From positions 620,001-684,000 of the forward strand of contig NZ_JADJNP010000002.1 in the NCBI RefSeq assembly GCF_016714275.1: 64,000 nt of DNA, in the 5' to 3' direction. The position numbers were made by a program, and so were the translations under genes. The notes under the pieces were generated by a model. That model ran no database searches and was not told where the DNA came from. It saw only the letters and a list, made by a program, of their open reading frames with translations. Shown here in pieces: positions 1-8,102 of the stretch (positions are counted from its first letter, which is position 1; each line of letters opens with the position of its first letter). The DNA comes from Tessaracoccus sp. (GTDB lineage: Bacteria; Actinomycetota; Actinomycetes; Propionibacteriales; Propionibacteriaceae).

Positions 1-2
1 CG

Positions 3-56
3 ACCGAGAACGCCAACCACCCCGGCGTCCACACCGCCGCCTGCTTCACGCTGTAG
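3..56 (+). CDS. 3' end of an unidentified coding sequence (partial)
   Basis: The last 17 codons of a frame running in from the left edge end TENANHPGVHTAACFTL followed by TAG. All 17 sense codons have G or C at the third position, which matches real genes here and is hard to get by chance. Too little remains to name a family. The gene converges with the minus-strand gene ending at 210. The 153 bases between them hold no gene that I can support. Confidence 0.5.
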   Translation, partial: TENANHPGVHTAACFTL

Positions 57-209
57 CCGGCCGACGTCAGCGCCTCGGCCAGGATGGTCACCTTGGATCT
101 CGTCGCCACTTCGCTCACCCGGGCATCTTGGCAGAGTCATCTGAGTTCCGTCGAATATCGCGTACCGCAGGGCGGCCGCGACAACGCGACCGAGCCGGAT
201 GGGGCTGGC

Positions 210-1373
210 TCAGCGCTCCGGCCTGACCCAGCGGATGTCGTCGCCGAAGTCGGCGGGGGCGTAGCGCAGGCTCGGGAAGAACAGATCCGGGCTTCCCGGC
301 TCCGCCTGCACCCAACCGCTGTTGCACTCACCCAGCCCCACCAGCTTGGTCCCGTAGACGGGCGACCAGCGGGTCGACGGCTGCAGGTCCTTCACCTTGA
401 CCCACTCCGCCGGCCCACCGACCTCGCCGTCCTGCACCGAGAAGTACCACGGGTCGACGCTTGTGCGGGTCGTGCCATCGGCACGCTCCTCGGGATGCCG
501 CACGGCGTAGCAGACCTCCGCCTTCGCGGCCCACGCCAAGCCGTCCTCGTCGGCCTCGAGCGCGGTCACGGTGACGTCGAAGTAGCGGGTGCGCACGGTC
601 TCGCCCAGCTCAGCGGTCATCTTCACCGGCCCGGTGGGGCGGTCGGGCGTCCCCGGGTCGGTCGTCCCTGGCCAGTTCCAGACGATGTCGTCGCCGAAGT
701 CGGCCGGCGCGTAGCGCAGGTTCGGGAAGAACAGGTCCGGGCTCCCCGGCTCGGCCTGCACCCAGCCGGTGTTGCACTGACCTAGTTTCACCAGCTTGGT
801 CTTGTAGACCGGCGACCACCGGGTCGACGACGAGAAGTTCTTCACCTTCACCCACTCGCCCGGTCCGCCGCCCTCGCCGTCCTGCACCGAGAAGTACCAC
901 TGGTCGATGCTGGTCCGGGTGGTGCCGTCGGCGTTCTGCTCGGGATGCGTCGCCGCGTAGCAGACCTCGACCTTCGCGCCCCAGGCAAGGCCTTCGTCGT
1001 CGGCCTCAAGCGCGCTCACGGTGACGTCGAAGTAGCGGGTCTTCACCGTCTCGCCGAGTTGTGCGGTCAGGGTCACCGGGCCGGTCGGGCGGCCGGACGA
1101 CGACGTCGTGGGCGCAGGCGTTGTCGGCACCGTGGTGATCGGGGCCGACGGCGAGGAAGGGCCAGGCCCAGCCGGGATGGTGGGGCGGTTGCCCATCATC
1201 TGGACGGCCACGACGCCGAGCGCCACCAGCGTGACCGATGCCGCGAGGGCAAGGTAGGGAAGGTAGGGCTTGCGGGCGGGCGCGGCCTCGGCGGTCTCTG
1301 CGCCGAGGATGATGTCGTCGACCATCCGGTCAGCACCGGGCAGGTCGCGTTCGGGGGGAAGGGTGGTCATCAT
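210..1373 (-). CDS. Membrane protein with duplicated DUF4352-like domain, sigma-factor partner (putative anti-sigma or sensor)
   Basis: This is a 387-residue protein. Residues 1-35 are cytosolic in character, about 38-58 form one membrane helix (rich in A, L and V), and about 65-97 are a Pro/Thr/Ser linker. Two copies of a roughly 130-residue domain follow, at about 98-232 and 248-382, exactly 150 residues apart. Each copy has TRYFDVTV, a VCYA cysteine, WYFSVQDGE, a second cysteine in C-N-[TS]-GWVQAEPGSPDLFFP, and YAPADFGDDI. The fold resembles DUF4352-type extracellular beta domains. ATG at 1373 lies one base after the sigma-factor stop, so the two are translationally coupled. That position is typical of anti-sigma factors, but no zinc-binding HxxxCxxC (ZAS) motif is visible, so the anti-sigma role is inferred. 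A longer frame upstream to 1478 overlaps the sigma gene and was not used. Confidence 0.75.
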   Translation of the reverse strand: MMTTLPPERDLPGADRMVDDIILGAETAEAAPARKPYLPYLALAASVTLVALGVVAVQMMGNRPTIPAGPGPSSPSAPITTVPTTPAPTTSSSGRPTGPVTLTAQLGETVKTRYFDVTVSALEADDEGLAWGAKVEVCYAATHPEQNADGTTRTSIDQWYFSVQDGEGGGPGEWVKVKNFSSSTRWSPVYKTKLVKLGQCNTGWVQAEPGSPDLFFPNLRYAPADFGDDIVWNWPGTTDPGTPDRPTGPVKMTAELGETVRTRYFDVTVTALEADEDGLAWAAKAEVCYAVRHPEERADGTTRTSVDPWYFSVQDGEVGGPAEWVKVKDLQPSTRWSPVYGTKLVGLGECNSGWVQAEPGSPDLFFPSLRYAPADFGDDIRWVRPER

Positions 1374-1374
1374 G

Positions 1375-1989
1375 TCAGTTCTCCTTGCCGAGAAGGTGAG
1401 CGACCTCGGAGGTCGCGAGAGTGGTGCGGGCGCGGGCGAGCCGCGACTTGACGGTGCCGACGGCGATGCCCAGCGCATCGGCGACCTCGGTCATCGAACA
1501 GCCGCCCCAGACGACGAGCTCGACGACCCGGCGCTGCCCGTCGGGTAGGCAGGAGAGGACGCCGTTGATGCGTCGCATCGACTCCTCGTGGGCGAGCCAC
1601 TCGTCGATGTTGTCGTGCTGCCACAGCACCGGTTCCTCGGTCACGCGGCCGACGAGGCGGAACCGTCGTCGATCCGAGCGGACCAGGTTGCGGGCCTCGT
1701 TGCGTCCACAGGCGCAGAGCCAGGCCCTGACCGCGCCGGGGCGGACCGCGGGAAGGCGGTTGTCGGTGGCCTGCCTCCAGATGGCACCGAAGCAGGCCTG
1801 GGTGGCGTCCTCGGCGATCGTCCAGGAGGCGGCGTGCCGGAAAGCGACGTTATAGACAGCCTTGTTGTGTCGCCCGAAAAGCTCACGGAAGGCCGCCTCG
1901 TCGGCACCCCTCAGCGCGCCCCATAGCGCGTCGTCATCATGGGTGTCCCTCATATCTCGTGCCTCTGGTCGGCGGAACTGCATATACAT
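1375..1989 (-). CDS. ECF-family RNA polymerase sigma factor
   Basis: This is a 204-residue sigma-70 family factor of the extracytoplasmic-function class. Region 2 lies at about residues 28-100 (FRELFGRHNKAVYNVAFRH, then AEDATQACFGAIWR and the WLCACGRNEARNLVRSDRRR segment). Region 4 lies at about 140-195 (LPDGQRRVVELVVWGG, then the helix-turn-helix MTEVADALGIAVGTVKSRLA). The start at 1989 is preceded on the minus strand by AAGGAGG at good spacing, so it is preferred over the ATG at 1953. It forms a two-gene unit with the downstream duplicated-domain membrane protein, which suggests envelope-signal control. The regulon cannot be predicted from this window. Confidence 0.9.
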   Translation of the reverse strand: MYMQFRRPEARDMRDTHDDDALWGALRGADEAAFRELFGRHNKAVYNVAFRHAASWTIAEDATQACFGAIWRQATDNRLPAVRPGAVRAWLCACGRNEARNLVRSDRRRFRLVGRVTEEPVLWQHDNIDEWLAHEESMRRINGVLSCLPDGQRRVVELVVWGGCSMTEVADALGIAVGTVKSRLARARTTLATSEVAHLLGKEN

Positions 1990-2164
1990 CCTCGCCCCTC
2001 CTTAGGTTGCGGTACACCCTCGAATGTCCGGATACACCCAGTTCGGTTCCCTCCGTGTGGCAGATCCGGGGCATGCCAGTGATTTCGACAACGAAGCCAG
2101 GTCGCCATCCAGTGCGCCGCAGTAGGTGCCACCTATCCGCGGGACCTCTTACTAAGCTGGGCGC
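1990..2164. promoter_or_regulatory. Divergent control region between the sigma factor and a lipoprotein
   Basis: This 175-bp region separates the minus-strand sigma gene from the plus-strand lipoprotein gene. It has two direct copies of TACACCC at 2013-2019 and 2033-2039, 20 bp apart. A GGAACC on the minus strand further upstream resembles an ECF -35 element, but no convincing -10 was found at the right distance, so an autoregulated promoter is only a possibility. Confidence 0.3.
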
Positions 2165-2581
2165 GTGCACAGGATCCTGATCGGCCTCGTCGCCGCGCTC
2201 ATGCTCGCGGGCTGCTCGAGCGCTCCCACGACCGCACCGTCGTCGCCGCCCCCGCGGACCGCGCCGGCCGCGGCGCCCGACGGCGGCGTCTTCCTGACCG
2301 GCCTGGGCTTCACTAACGCACCCACCGGATTCTCCATCCCGGCCTCGGCGATCATCGACCAGGGCACCAACGCGGCCAACAACATCACCGTCCTCTTCAC
2401 CGGCCCGACCGGCGCGGAGACCGCCGCCTACCTGCGCGACGCCCTTCCCGCCGTCGGTTTTGAGATCACCGCCGATGGCGACGACTCGCTCACCTTCACC
2501 GACGGTGTCTGGCAGGGCGCCTTCACCGCGACAGGGTCGCTCGCGGCGCTCACGCTCCGGACGGATCGGGGCACGCGATGA
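2165..2581 (+). CDS. Small secreted lipoprotein of unknown function
   Basis: The protein has 138 residues and starts at GTG. A hydrophobic signal with lipobox LAGC puts the lipidated cysteine at about residue 17. A Ser/Pro/Ala/Thr linker to about residue 40 is followed by a compact domain of about 95 residues with no recognised family motif. Its TGA overlaps the ATG of the MscS channel gene (ATGA), so the two should be co-translated. It may sit at the outer face of the membrane near that channel, which is inferred from the coupling only. Confidence 0.75.
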   Translation: MHRILIGLVAALMLAGCSSAPTTAPSSPPPRTAPAAAPDGGVFLTGLGFTNAPTGFSIPASAIIDQGTNAANNITVLFTGPTGAETAAYLRDALPAVGFEITADGDDSLTFTDGVWQGAFTATGSLAALTLRTDRGTR

Positions 2582-4022
2582 AGGGCGAAGAGGTCGCGCT
2601 GGACCTGCTGGCCATCGCTGGCTGGGCCGGACTCGGCCTGCTTTTCGGCGCCGTCGCGTCGCTGATCCTCTCGATCACCGGCTGGGCCATCGTCCGTCGG
2701 CATCCCCGCATGCGGGGTCTGACAAAGCGGATGCGCGCGCCGCAGCGGGTCTTCTGCCTCGTCCTCGGCCTCGGATTGACCGTTTTCGTCGCCACCTCCC
2801 CGGCGGTCGGCAGTTCCGAGCCGACCTGGCGGCAGCTGTTCGGGCACGGTTTCGTGATCCTGCTCATCCTCGCCGGCGCCTACGTGTTGACCGGGGTCGT
2901 GCGCACCATCGAGGACGCGGTCATCCACCGCGGCGGCCCCGACGGCGAGGAGACCGCCCACTACCGGCGCGTCCGCACGCAGATGCAGATCATCACGCGC
3001 GTCCTCATCGTCGTCGTCTGGGTGTGCGCGCTCGCCGGCGTGCTGCTCACCTTCCAGGGCTTCCGTACCGTCGGCGCTTCGCTGTTCGCGTCCGCGGGCG
3101 TGCTGTCGCTGGTGGCGGGTCTCGCGGCCCAGTCGTCGTTGGCCAACGTGTTCGCGGGAATGCAGATCGCCTTCTCCGACGCGCTTCGCGTGGGCGACCT
3201 CATCGTCTTCAACGAGCAGGGCGGCTCCGTCGAGGAGATCACCCTCACCTATGTCGTCGTGCGCACCTGGGACGACCGCCGGTGGATCGTGCCGAGCAAT
3301 CACTTCACCACGACCCCGTTCGAGAACTGGACCCGCCGCGAGCCTCGACTGCTGGGGGACGTCCAGTTCGACTTCGACTGGCTCATCCCCGTCGAGGCCA
3401 TGCGCGTCGAGCTGATCCGGCTGGTGACCTCCAGCGACCTGTGGGATGGCCGCGACGCGTCCCTGCAGGTAACCGACGCCGTCGGCGGCAGCGTGCGGAT
3501 CCGCGCGGTGGTGTCGGCCGCGACATCGGGCGACCTGTGGGACCTCCGCTGCTTCGTGCGCGAGGAGCTGATCGCATGGGTGCAGCGCAACGCGGTTTAC
3601 GCGCTGCCGCGGACCCGGGTGGAACCCGAGACGACAACTGCGCCGTCGTTCGAGGAACGCGAGCACTTCGTCGAGCAGGTCGTCGATGATTACGAACGCG
3701 AACAGCAGGCCGAGGAGACACGCTTCATGGAGCCCGCCGTAGCGCTCGACGACACCGGCGAGGACCAGACGCTCCCCGCTGGCTGCAGTCCTGGATCGAT
3801 CACCGGCGCCAACCCAAGTCCGCCGACGACGACGCCGAGTCGCCCGTCGAGACGACGCTCGGCTCACGCAGCCCGGAGGCCCGCTTGTACTCCGGCTCGC
3901 CCGAGGCCGAGGAGCGCAACCGTCAGCTCGCCGGCCCTGGCGCGGCCGACATGGCGGAACGCGAAAGAGCCGCCGAGCGCCGGCTTGGCGCCACCGGCGA
4001 GCAGCCGAAGGTCACCGGCTAG
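2578..4022 (+). CDS. MscS-family mechanosensitive ion channel (C-terminal frameshift in this sequence)
   Basis: The protein has several membrane helices, the MscS pore-lining region (GASLFASAGVLSLVAGLAAQ), and the beta domain with FAGMQIAFSDALRVGDLI, VVRTWDDRRWIVPSNHF and FENWTR. These channels open under membrane tension to release solutes during osmotic downshock. The first frame is convincing to about 3777. It then runs into a Pro/Ser/Arg-rich reading that would continue to 4131 inside the insertion sequence. Switching by one base at the CCCC run near 3775 gives RWLQSWIDHRRQPKSADDDA, a charged tail with high G/C third positions that ends at TAG 4020-4022. One missing C would restore a 481-residue protein. 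The start overlaps the lipoprotein stop. Confidence 0.85.
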
Positions 4023-4051
4023 AGGCACCGAACAGCTTCCCCGGGGTCCCC

Positions 4052-5347
4052 CAGGGTCCCGGCATAGTCCTATCTCACGTTGTCAGGAGCAGGTCGGCGG
4101 CCCGGTTGATGTCTCGGGAGATATAGCGTAGGCCAGCGGCGATGTTGTCCCAGCCTGCCAGACGTAGCAGGCTGATGGCGATGTTGCGGAGGGTGGCCAT
4201 GATCTCGGCGCCGGTGCCGGTGTGGACCCTGCAGCGGTCCTCGTCAAAAGTGACATCCCTGACCCAATGAAGGCGGTTCTCTATTCCCCAGTGATGCTGC
4301 ACCCAGTTGGCCACGACGCGAGGCTGTGCCTGTGACATCGGCTTGGAGCAGATCAGGTAAGCCACTTCCACGCTGCGCTTGCCTTTACGGGTGGTGGTAC
4401 GGCGGACCTGCAACACCTGCCTGGCCCCAGGGAAGTCGATCCAGGCCGGCACCTCGATCGCTTTGACGGTGCGGGTGGCCTTGCGGCCATGACCGACTTC
4501 GGTGGTAGTACAGCCCACTGGTATCCGGGTCCAGGGCAGGGCGGCGATCTGCTTGTGCAGGGTGGGCTGGTTCTTCTTCACCGTGAAGACGAAGTCGGCG
4601 CCGTTGTCGGTGAGGAAGGTAGCCGTGGCGGTTTGCGTATGGAGCGCATCCGCGGACACGATCACTCCGGTCAGGTCCATCGTGCCTAGTAGATCCGTAA
4701 TGCCGGGATCTCATTGGTCTTGGCATCGACCCGTGCCTGGGCCAGTACCAGGCCCGTGTCGTGACTGAGCACCGAGACCAGATGCGGTAGGCAACCATCG
4801 GTCCCGCCGGATCGGCGCAGCGTCTTACCATCGACCGCGACCGCCCGGGCTCCGCCGACCCCGGTGTGGCGCTGTCGCATCCAGGCACCGCACAGCAGGT
4901 TGAACATGACCGGATCGCAGGCTTCCAGCACCCGACGGATCGTGCTCTCCGACGGGATCGGTGTCGACATCTGCACCCGTCGCAGCAGGGCTGGGCCGAG
5001 GTCTTGAGCCCAGTCCCAGATCCCGACCAGCGACTCGGCACCGGCCGCGACGGCAGCAACCGCGAGCGTGAGGATCACCTCCAGCCGATGCCGCCGACCG
5101 CGCCGATGCCGGGGGTCCGGGACCTGGGTGAGTAGTTCGAGGATGTTAACGGCGTGCGGCATGCCAGGTTCGACATGGGCGGCCGTGACAGGGGAAGATG
5201 TCACTGGACGCGGTCCTTCGAGACGAGAACGGATGGGTTGACACCCCGATCTCAACCCGAAGACCGCGTCTCTTGGTCCACGACACGCCGACAAACCCAG
5301 CAAAACCCCTAGCCAGGAGCATCCTCAACAACCTTGCCGGGGCCCTG
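4052..5347 (-). mobile_element. ISAs1-family insertion sequence, complete (1296 bp)
   Basis: The ends are imperfect inverted repeats. The left end reads CAGGGTCCCGGCA and the right end, reverse-complemented, reads CAGGGCCCCGGCA (12 of 13 bases match). One transposase gene fills the interior on the minus strand. Length, end sequence and the 10-bp target duplication fit the ISAs1 family. The element lies between the MscS gene and the acyl-CoA carboxylase gene and interrupts neither reconstructed gene. It may have separated the carboxylase gene from upstream control sequence. Confidence 0.9.
4075..5204 (-). CDS. ISAs1-family transposase (frameshifted in this sequence)
   Basis: Two adjacent reading frames make one DDE transposase. 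The N-terminal part (to about 4686) has [18 protein letters not shown], the first catalytic Asp in [12 protein letters not shown], and the [17 protein letters not shown] segment. The C-terminal part resumes at LLGTMDLTG with the second Asp in [13 protein letters not shown], and ends with [20 protein letters not shown], which carries the catalytic Glu. The break on the minus strand reads ATCTACTAGGC. One added C (ATCCTACTAGGC) joins the frames into about 376 residues, the usual family length. GTG 5204 is the chosen start ([10 protein letters not shown]); ATG 5162 is an alternative. The shift matches other probable consensus errors nearby, so the element may be active. Confidence 0.85.
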
Positions 5348-5418
5348 CGGGGTCCCCGCCGTGCGACAACTTGCGGACTACTAGACTCTCGATGAGCTCA
5401 ATCCAGGAGGAGAAAGAC

Positions 5419-7191
5419 GTGGGCAACGACGCCATCAGACGAGTCCTCATCGCCAACCGCGGCGAGATCGCCGTCAGGATCATCAGGGCCGCGCGGGACG
5501 CGGGCATCGAGTCGGTGGCGGTCTACGCCGACTCGGATGCCGACTCGCTGTTCGTGAAACTGGCCGACGAGGCCTATGCCCTCAACGGCGCGACTCCGGC
5601 GGACACCTACCTCAACGTCGACAAGCTGCTGGCCGTCGCGGAGCGCGCCGGTGCCGACGCGGTGCACCCCGGCTACGGCTTCCTCGCCGAGAACGCGTCC
5701 TTCGCCGCGGCCGTCGAGGGCGCGGGCCTGATCTGGATCGGTCCCCCGCCGGCTGCCATCGAGTCGCTGGGCGACAAGGTCAGGGCCCGCCACATCGCGC
5801 AGAAGGTGGGCGCACCGCTCGTGCCCGGCACTGCGGACCCGGTGGCCGACGCCGCGGAGGTCGTCGCGTTCGCCGAGGCCCACGGGCTTCCGATCGCCAT
5901 CAAGGCCGCGTTCGGCGGCGGGGGGCGCGGCCTGAAGGTCGCTCGCTCGCTGGAGGAAGTACCGGAGCTGTTCGAGTCCGCCACCCGTGAGGCCGTTACG
6001 GCGTTCGGCCGCGGCGAGTGCTTCGTCGAGCGTTACCTCGACAAGCCGCGTCATGTCGAGACCCAGTGCCTCGCCGACACGCACGGCAACGTCGTCGTGG
6101 TCTCCACGCGTGACTGCTCCCTGCAGCGCCGTCACCAGAAGCTGGTCGAGGAGGCGCCCGCGCCGTTCCTCACCGATGACCAGGTCACCCGCCTGTACGC
6201 GTCCAGCAAGGCGATCCTGCGGGAGGCCGGCTACGTCGGCGCGGGCACGTGCGAGTTCCTCGTCGGCCTCGACGGCACCATCTCCTTCCTTGAGGTCAAC
6301 ACGCGCCTCCAGGTGGAGCACCCGGTCTCCGAGGAGGTCACCGGGATCGACCTGGTCCGCGAGATGTTCCGCATCGCCGCCGGCGAGGAGCTGGGCTACG
6401 ACGACCCGGCCGTGCGCGGTCACTCGATCGAGTTCCGGATCAATGCCGAGGACGCGGGCCGCAACTTCATGCCCGCTCCCGGCACGCTCGTGAAGTGGCA
6501 CGCGCCCAGCGGCCCCGGCGTCCGCGTGGACGAGGGGTACCACGTCGGCATGACGGTGCCTGGGGCGTTCGACTCGCTGGTCGCCAAGGTCATCGTCACC
6601 GGCGCGGACCGCGACCAGGCCATCGCCCGCTCGCGCCGCGCGCTGCAGGAGCTGGTGATAGAGGGCATGCCGACCGTCGTCCCGTTCCACCGCGCCGTGC
6701 TCGACGACTCCGCCTACACAGCCCCCGGCGGTGCATTCGGCGTCCACACCCGCTGGATCGAGACCGAGTTCGCCGGCGAGATCGCCCCCTACACCGGGCT
6801 GCTCGGCGAGGACGACGACGCGCCGGAGCCGGAGATCGTCGTCGTCGAGGTCAACGGCAAGCGCGTGGAGGTGAAGCTGCCGGGCGGCTTCGGCGCCCGC
6901 CCCGCGCAGGCGAAGGCGGCGAAGCGGCCCACGAAGCGCGACCGCGGCGGCAGCAAAGTGTCGGCCCCGAGCGGCAACGCGCTCACGACTCCGATGCAGG
7001 GCACGATCGTCAAGGTCAGCGTCGAGGAAGGCCAATCGGTCGCGGAAGGCGACACCATCGCGGTCATCGAGGCCATGAAGATGGAGCAGCCTCTGAACGC
7101 GCACCGATCCGGCCTCGTGACCGCGCTGGCCGTCGAGGCGGGGTCGACGGTGACCGCGGGCCAGGTCCTGTGCGAGATCGTCGACGGGTAG
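5419..7191 (+). CDS. Acetyl/propionyl-CoA carboxylase alpha subunit (biotin carboxylase plus biotin carrier)
   Basis: This is a 590-residue biotin-dependent carboxylase subunit. The N-terminal biotin carboxylase domain has [27 protein letters not shown], the ATP-grasp glycine loop [31 protein letters not shown] and [19 protein letters not shown] linker leads to a C-terminal biotinyl domain with [13 protein letters not shown], where Lys is biotinylated. It carboxylates biotin with bicarbonate and ATP, and a separate carboxyltransferase beta subunit (not in this window) transfers CO2 to acetyl- or propionyl-CoA. GTG at 5419 is preferred because AGGAGGAG ends about 6 bases before it. ATG codons at 5371 and 5392 lack such a site. 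The gene begins 62 bp after the insertion-sequence target duplication. Confidence 0.93.
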   Translation: MGNDAIRRVLIANRGEIAVRIIRAARDAGIESVAVYADSDADSLFVKLADEAYALNGATPADTYLNVDKLLAVAERAGADAVHPGYGFLAENASFAAAVEGAGLIWIGPPPAAIESLGDKVRARHIAQKVGAPLVPGTADPVADAAEVVAFAEAHGLPIAIKAAFGGGGRGLKVARSLEEVPELFESATREAVTAFGRGECFVERYLDKPRHVETQCLADTHGNVVVVSTRDCSLQRRHQKLVEEAPAPFLTDDQVTRLYASSKAILREAGYVGAGTCEFLVGLDGTISFLEVNTRLQVEHPVSEEVTGIDLVREMFRIAAGEELGYDDPAVRGHSIEFRINAEDAGRNFMPAPGTLVKWHAPSGPGVRVDEGYHVGMTVPGAFDSLVAKVIVTGADRDQAIARSRRALQELVIEGMPTVVPFHRAVLDDSAYTAPGGAFGVHTRWIETEFAGEIAPYTGLLGEDDDAPEPEIVVVEVNGKRVEVKLPGGFGARPAQAKAAKRPTKRDRGGSKVSAPSGNALTTPMQGTIVKVSVEEGQSVAEGDTIAVIEAMKMEQPLNAHRSGLVTALAVEAGSTVTAGQVLCEIVDG

Positions 7192-7252
7192 CCGAGGTCC
7201 CTTGTCCCGCGCTCCTATCCTGGAGGGGAGTTTGCAGGGATGAGGTGGTGAG

Positions 7253-8095
7253 ATGAGCGGAATCTTCGTGATGATGTTCATCATTTTGACGGTGTCGCTC
7301 GTGCTGGGCGCGACGCGGAGGAACCGGCCCCCGTTGGGTGGCGGCGGCTACCCGCCGCAGCTGGATCCCCGCGCGCCGCAGCCCTTCGGCATGCTGCACG
7401 GTCCCCAGCCGCCGAACCCCTTCCTGCAGCAGGGCCACGCTCCGTCGTTTGGACAGCAGGGATACGGCGCGGGCTACGATCCCGCCGCGCAGCAGCCGAT
7501 CTCGGAGACCTCGCGACGCGCTATCGACGAGGACATCACCCGGTTCGGCGACGAACTGCGCGACCTCGATCTCGACGTCGTCGGGCGCGAACTGGACGAG
7601 GCCACCCAGGCCGACTACACCCAGGCCCTCGACGCCTACGACGGCGCGAAGCAGCAGCTGTCCCGGGCCCGGTCCAACGCCGACGTGCGCACGATCGCCG
7701 AGATCATGGAAGGCGGCCGCTACTCGGTGGCCTGCGTCCGGGCGCGCGTGAACGGCCGGCCTGTTCCGGAGCGTCGTCCTCCGTGCTTCTTCGATCCCGC
7801 CCACGGGGTCTCCGTCGCGGATGTGTCCTGGGCGCCGCCCGGCGGCGCACCCCGCCAGGTGCCCGCGTGCGCCGCCGATGCGTCTCGCATCCGGACCGGG
7901 CACGACCCGTCGATCCGGATGGTCTACGCGGGTCCGCAGGGCGCAATGGTGCCCTACTGGGACCATCGCGACTACGCCCCGTTGGCCCAGGGCTACTACG
8001 GCCGTTTCGGCGGCGACCCCGCGCTGCGCTCCATCACGAACGGCGCGCTGATGATCGGCGGCTTCGCCCTGCTCATGGGGCTGCTCGACGACTGA
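7253..8095 (+). CDS. Membrane-anchored protein of unknown function
   Basis: The protein has 280 residues. An N-terminal helix (residues 4-19, IFVMMFIILTVSLVLG) is followed by a Pro/Gly/Gln-rich stretch to about residue 80 and a helical region of about 75 residues (ISETSRRAIDEDITRFGDEL onward). A cysteine-containing domain follows (VACVRARV, RRPPCFFDP, VPACAADASRI), and a short hydrophobic end (SITNGALMIGGFALLMGLL) suggests a second membrane contact. I recognise no family. It follows the carboxylase gene by 61 bp on the same strand and converges with the lpdA-like gene. Confidence 0.75.
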   Translation: MSGIFVMMFIILTVSLVLGATRRNRPPLGGGGYPPQLDPRAPQPFGMLHGPQPPNPFLQQGHAPSFGQQGYGAGYDPAAQQPISETSRRAIDEDITRFGDELRDLDLDVVGRELDEATQADYTQALDAYDGAKQQLSRARSNADVRTIAEIMEGGRYSVACVRARVNGRPVPERRPPCFFDPAHGVSVADVSWAPPGGAPRQVPACAADASRIRTGHDPSIRMVYAGPQGAMVPYWDHRDYAPLAQGYYGRFGGDPALRSITNGALMIGGFALLMGLLDD

Positions 8096-8102
8096 CCTCT
8101 CG

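Larger units (their letters stand above)
4042..5357. repeat. 10-bp target-site duplication flanking the insertion sequence
   Basis: CGGGGTCCCC occurs at 4042-4051 directly before the left end of the element and again at 5348-5357 directly after its right end. Ten bases is within the 8-10 bp range known for ISAs1-family transposition. The exact match indicates recent insertion or conserved flanks. Confidence 0.85.

Noticed and set aside
13..56. Assigning the left-edge fragment to the DUF4352-like family next to it
   Set aside because: Only 17 residues are available, they do not align with the duplicated domain, and the strand is opposite.
84..785. A 233-codon plus-strand open frame opposite the duplicated-domain protein
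   Set aside because: Its internal repeat only reflects the duplication in the minus-strand gene, and there is no domain or ribosome-site support.
4680..4720. Programmed ribosomal frameshifting in the transposase
   Set aside because: ISAs1 elements normally use a single frame, there is no A-rich slippery run at the break, and the shift has the same one-missing-base signature as breaks in housekeeping genes nearby.
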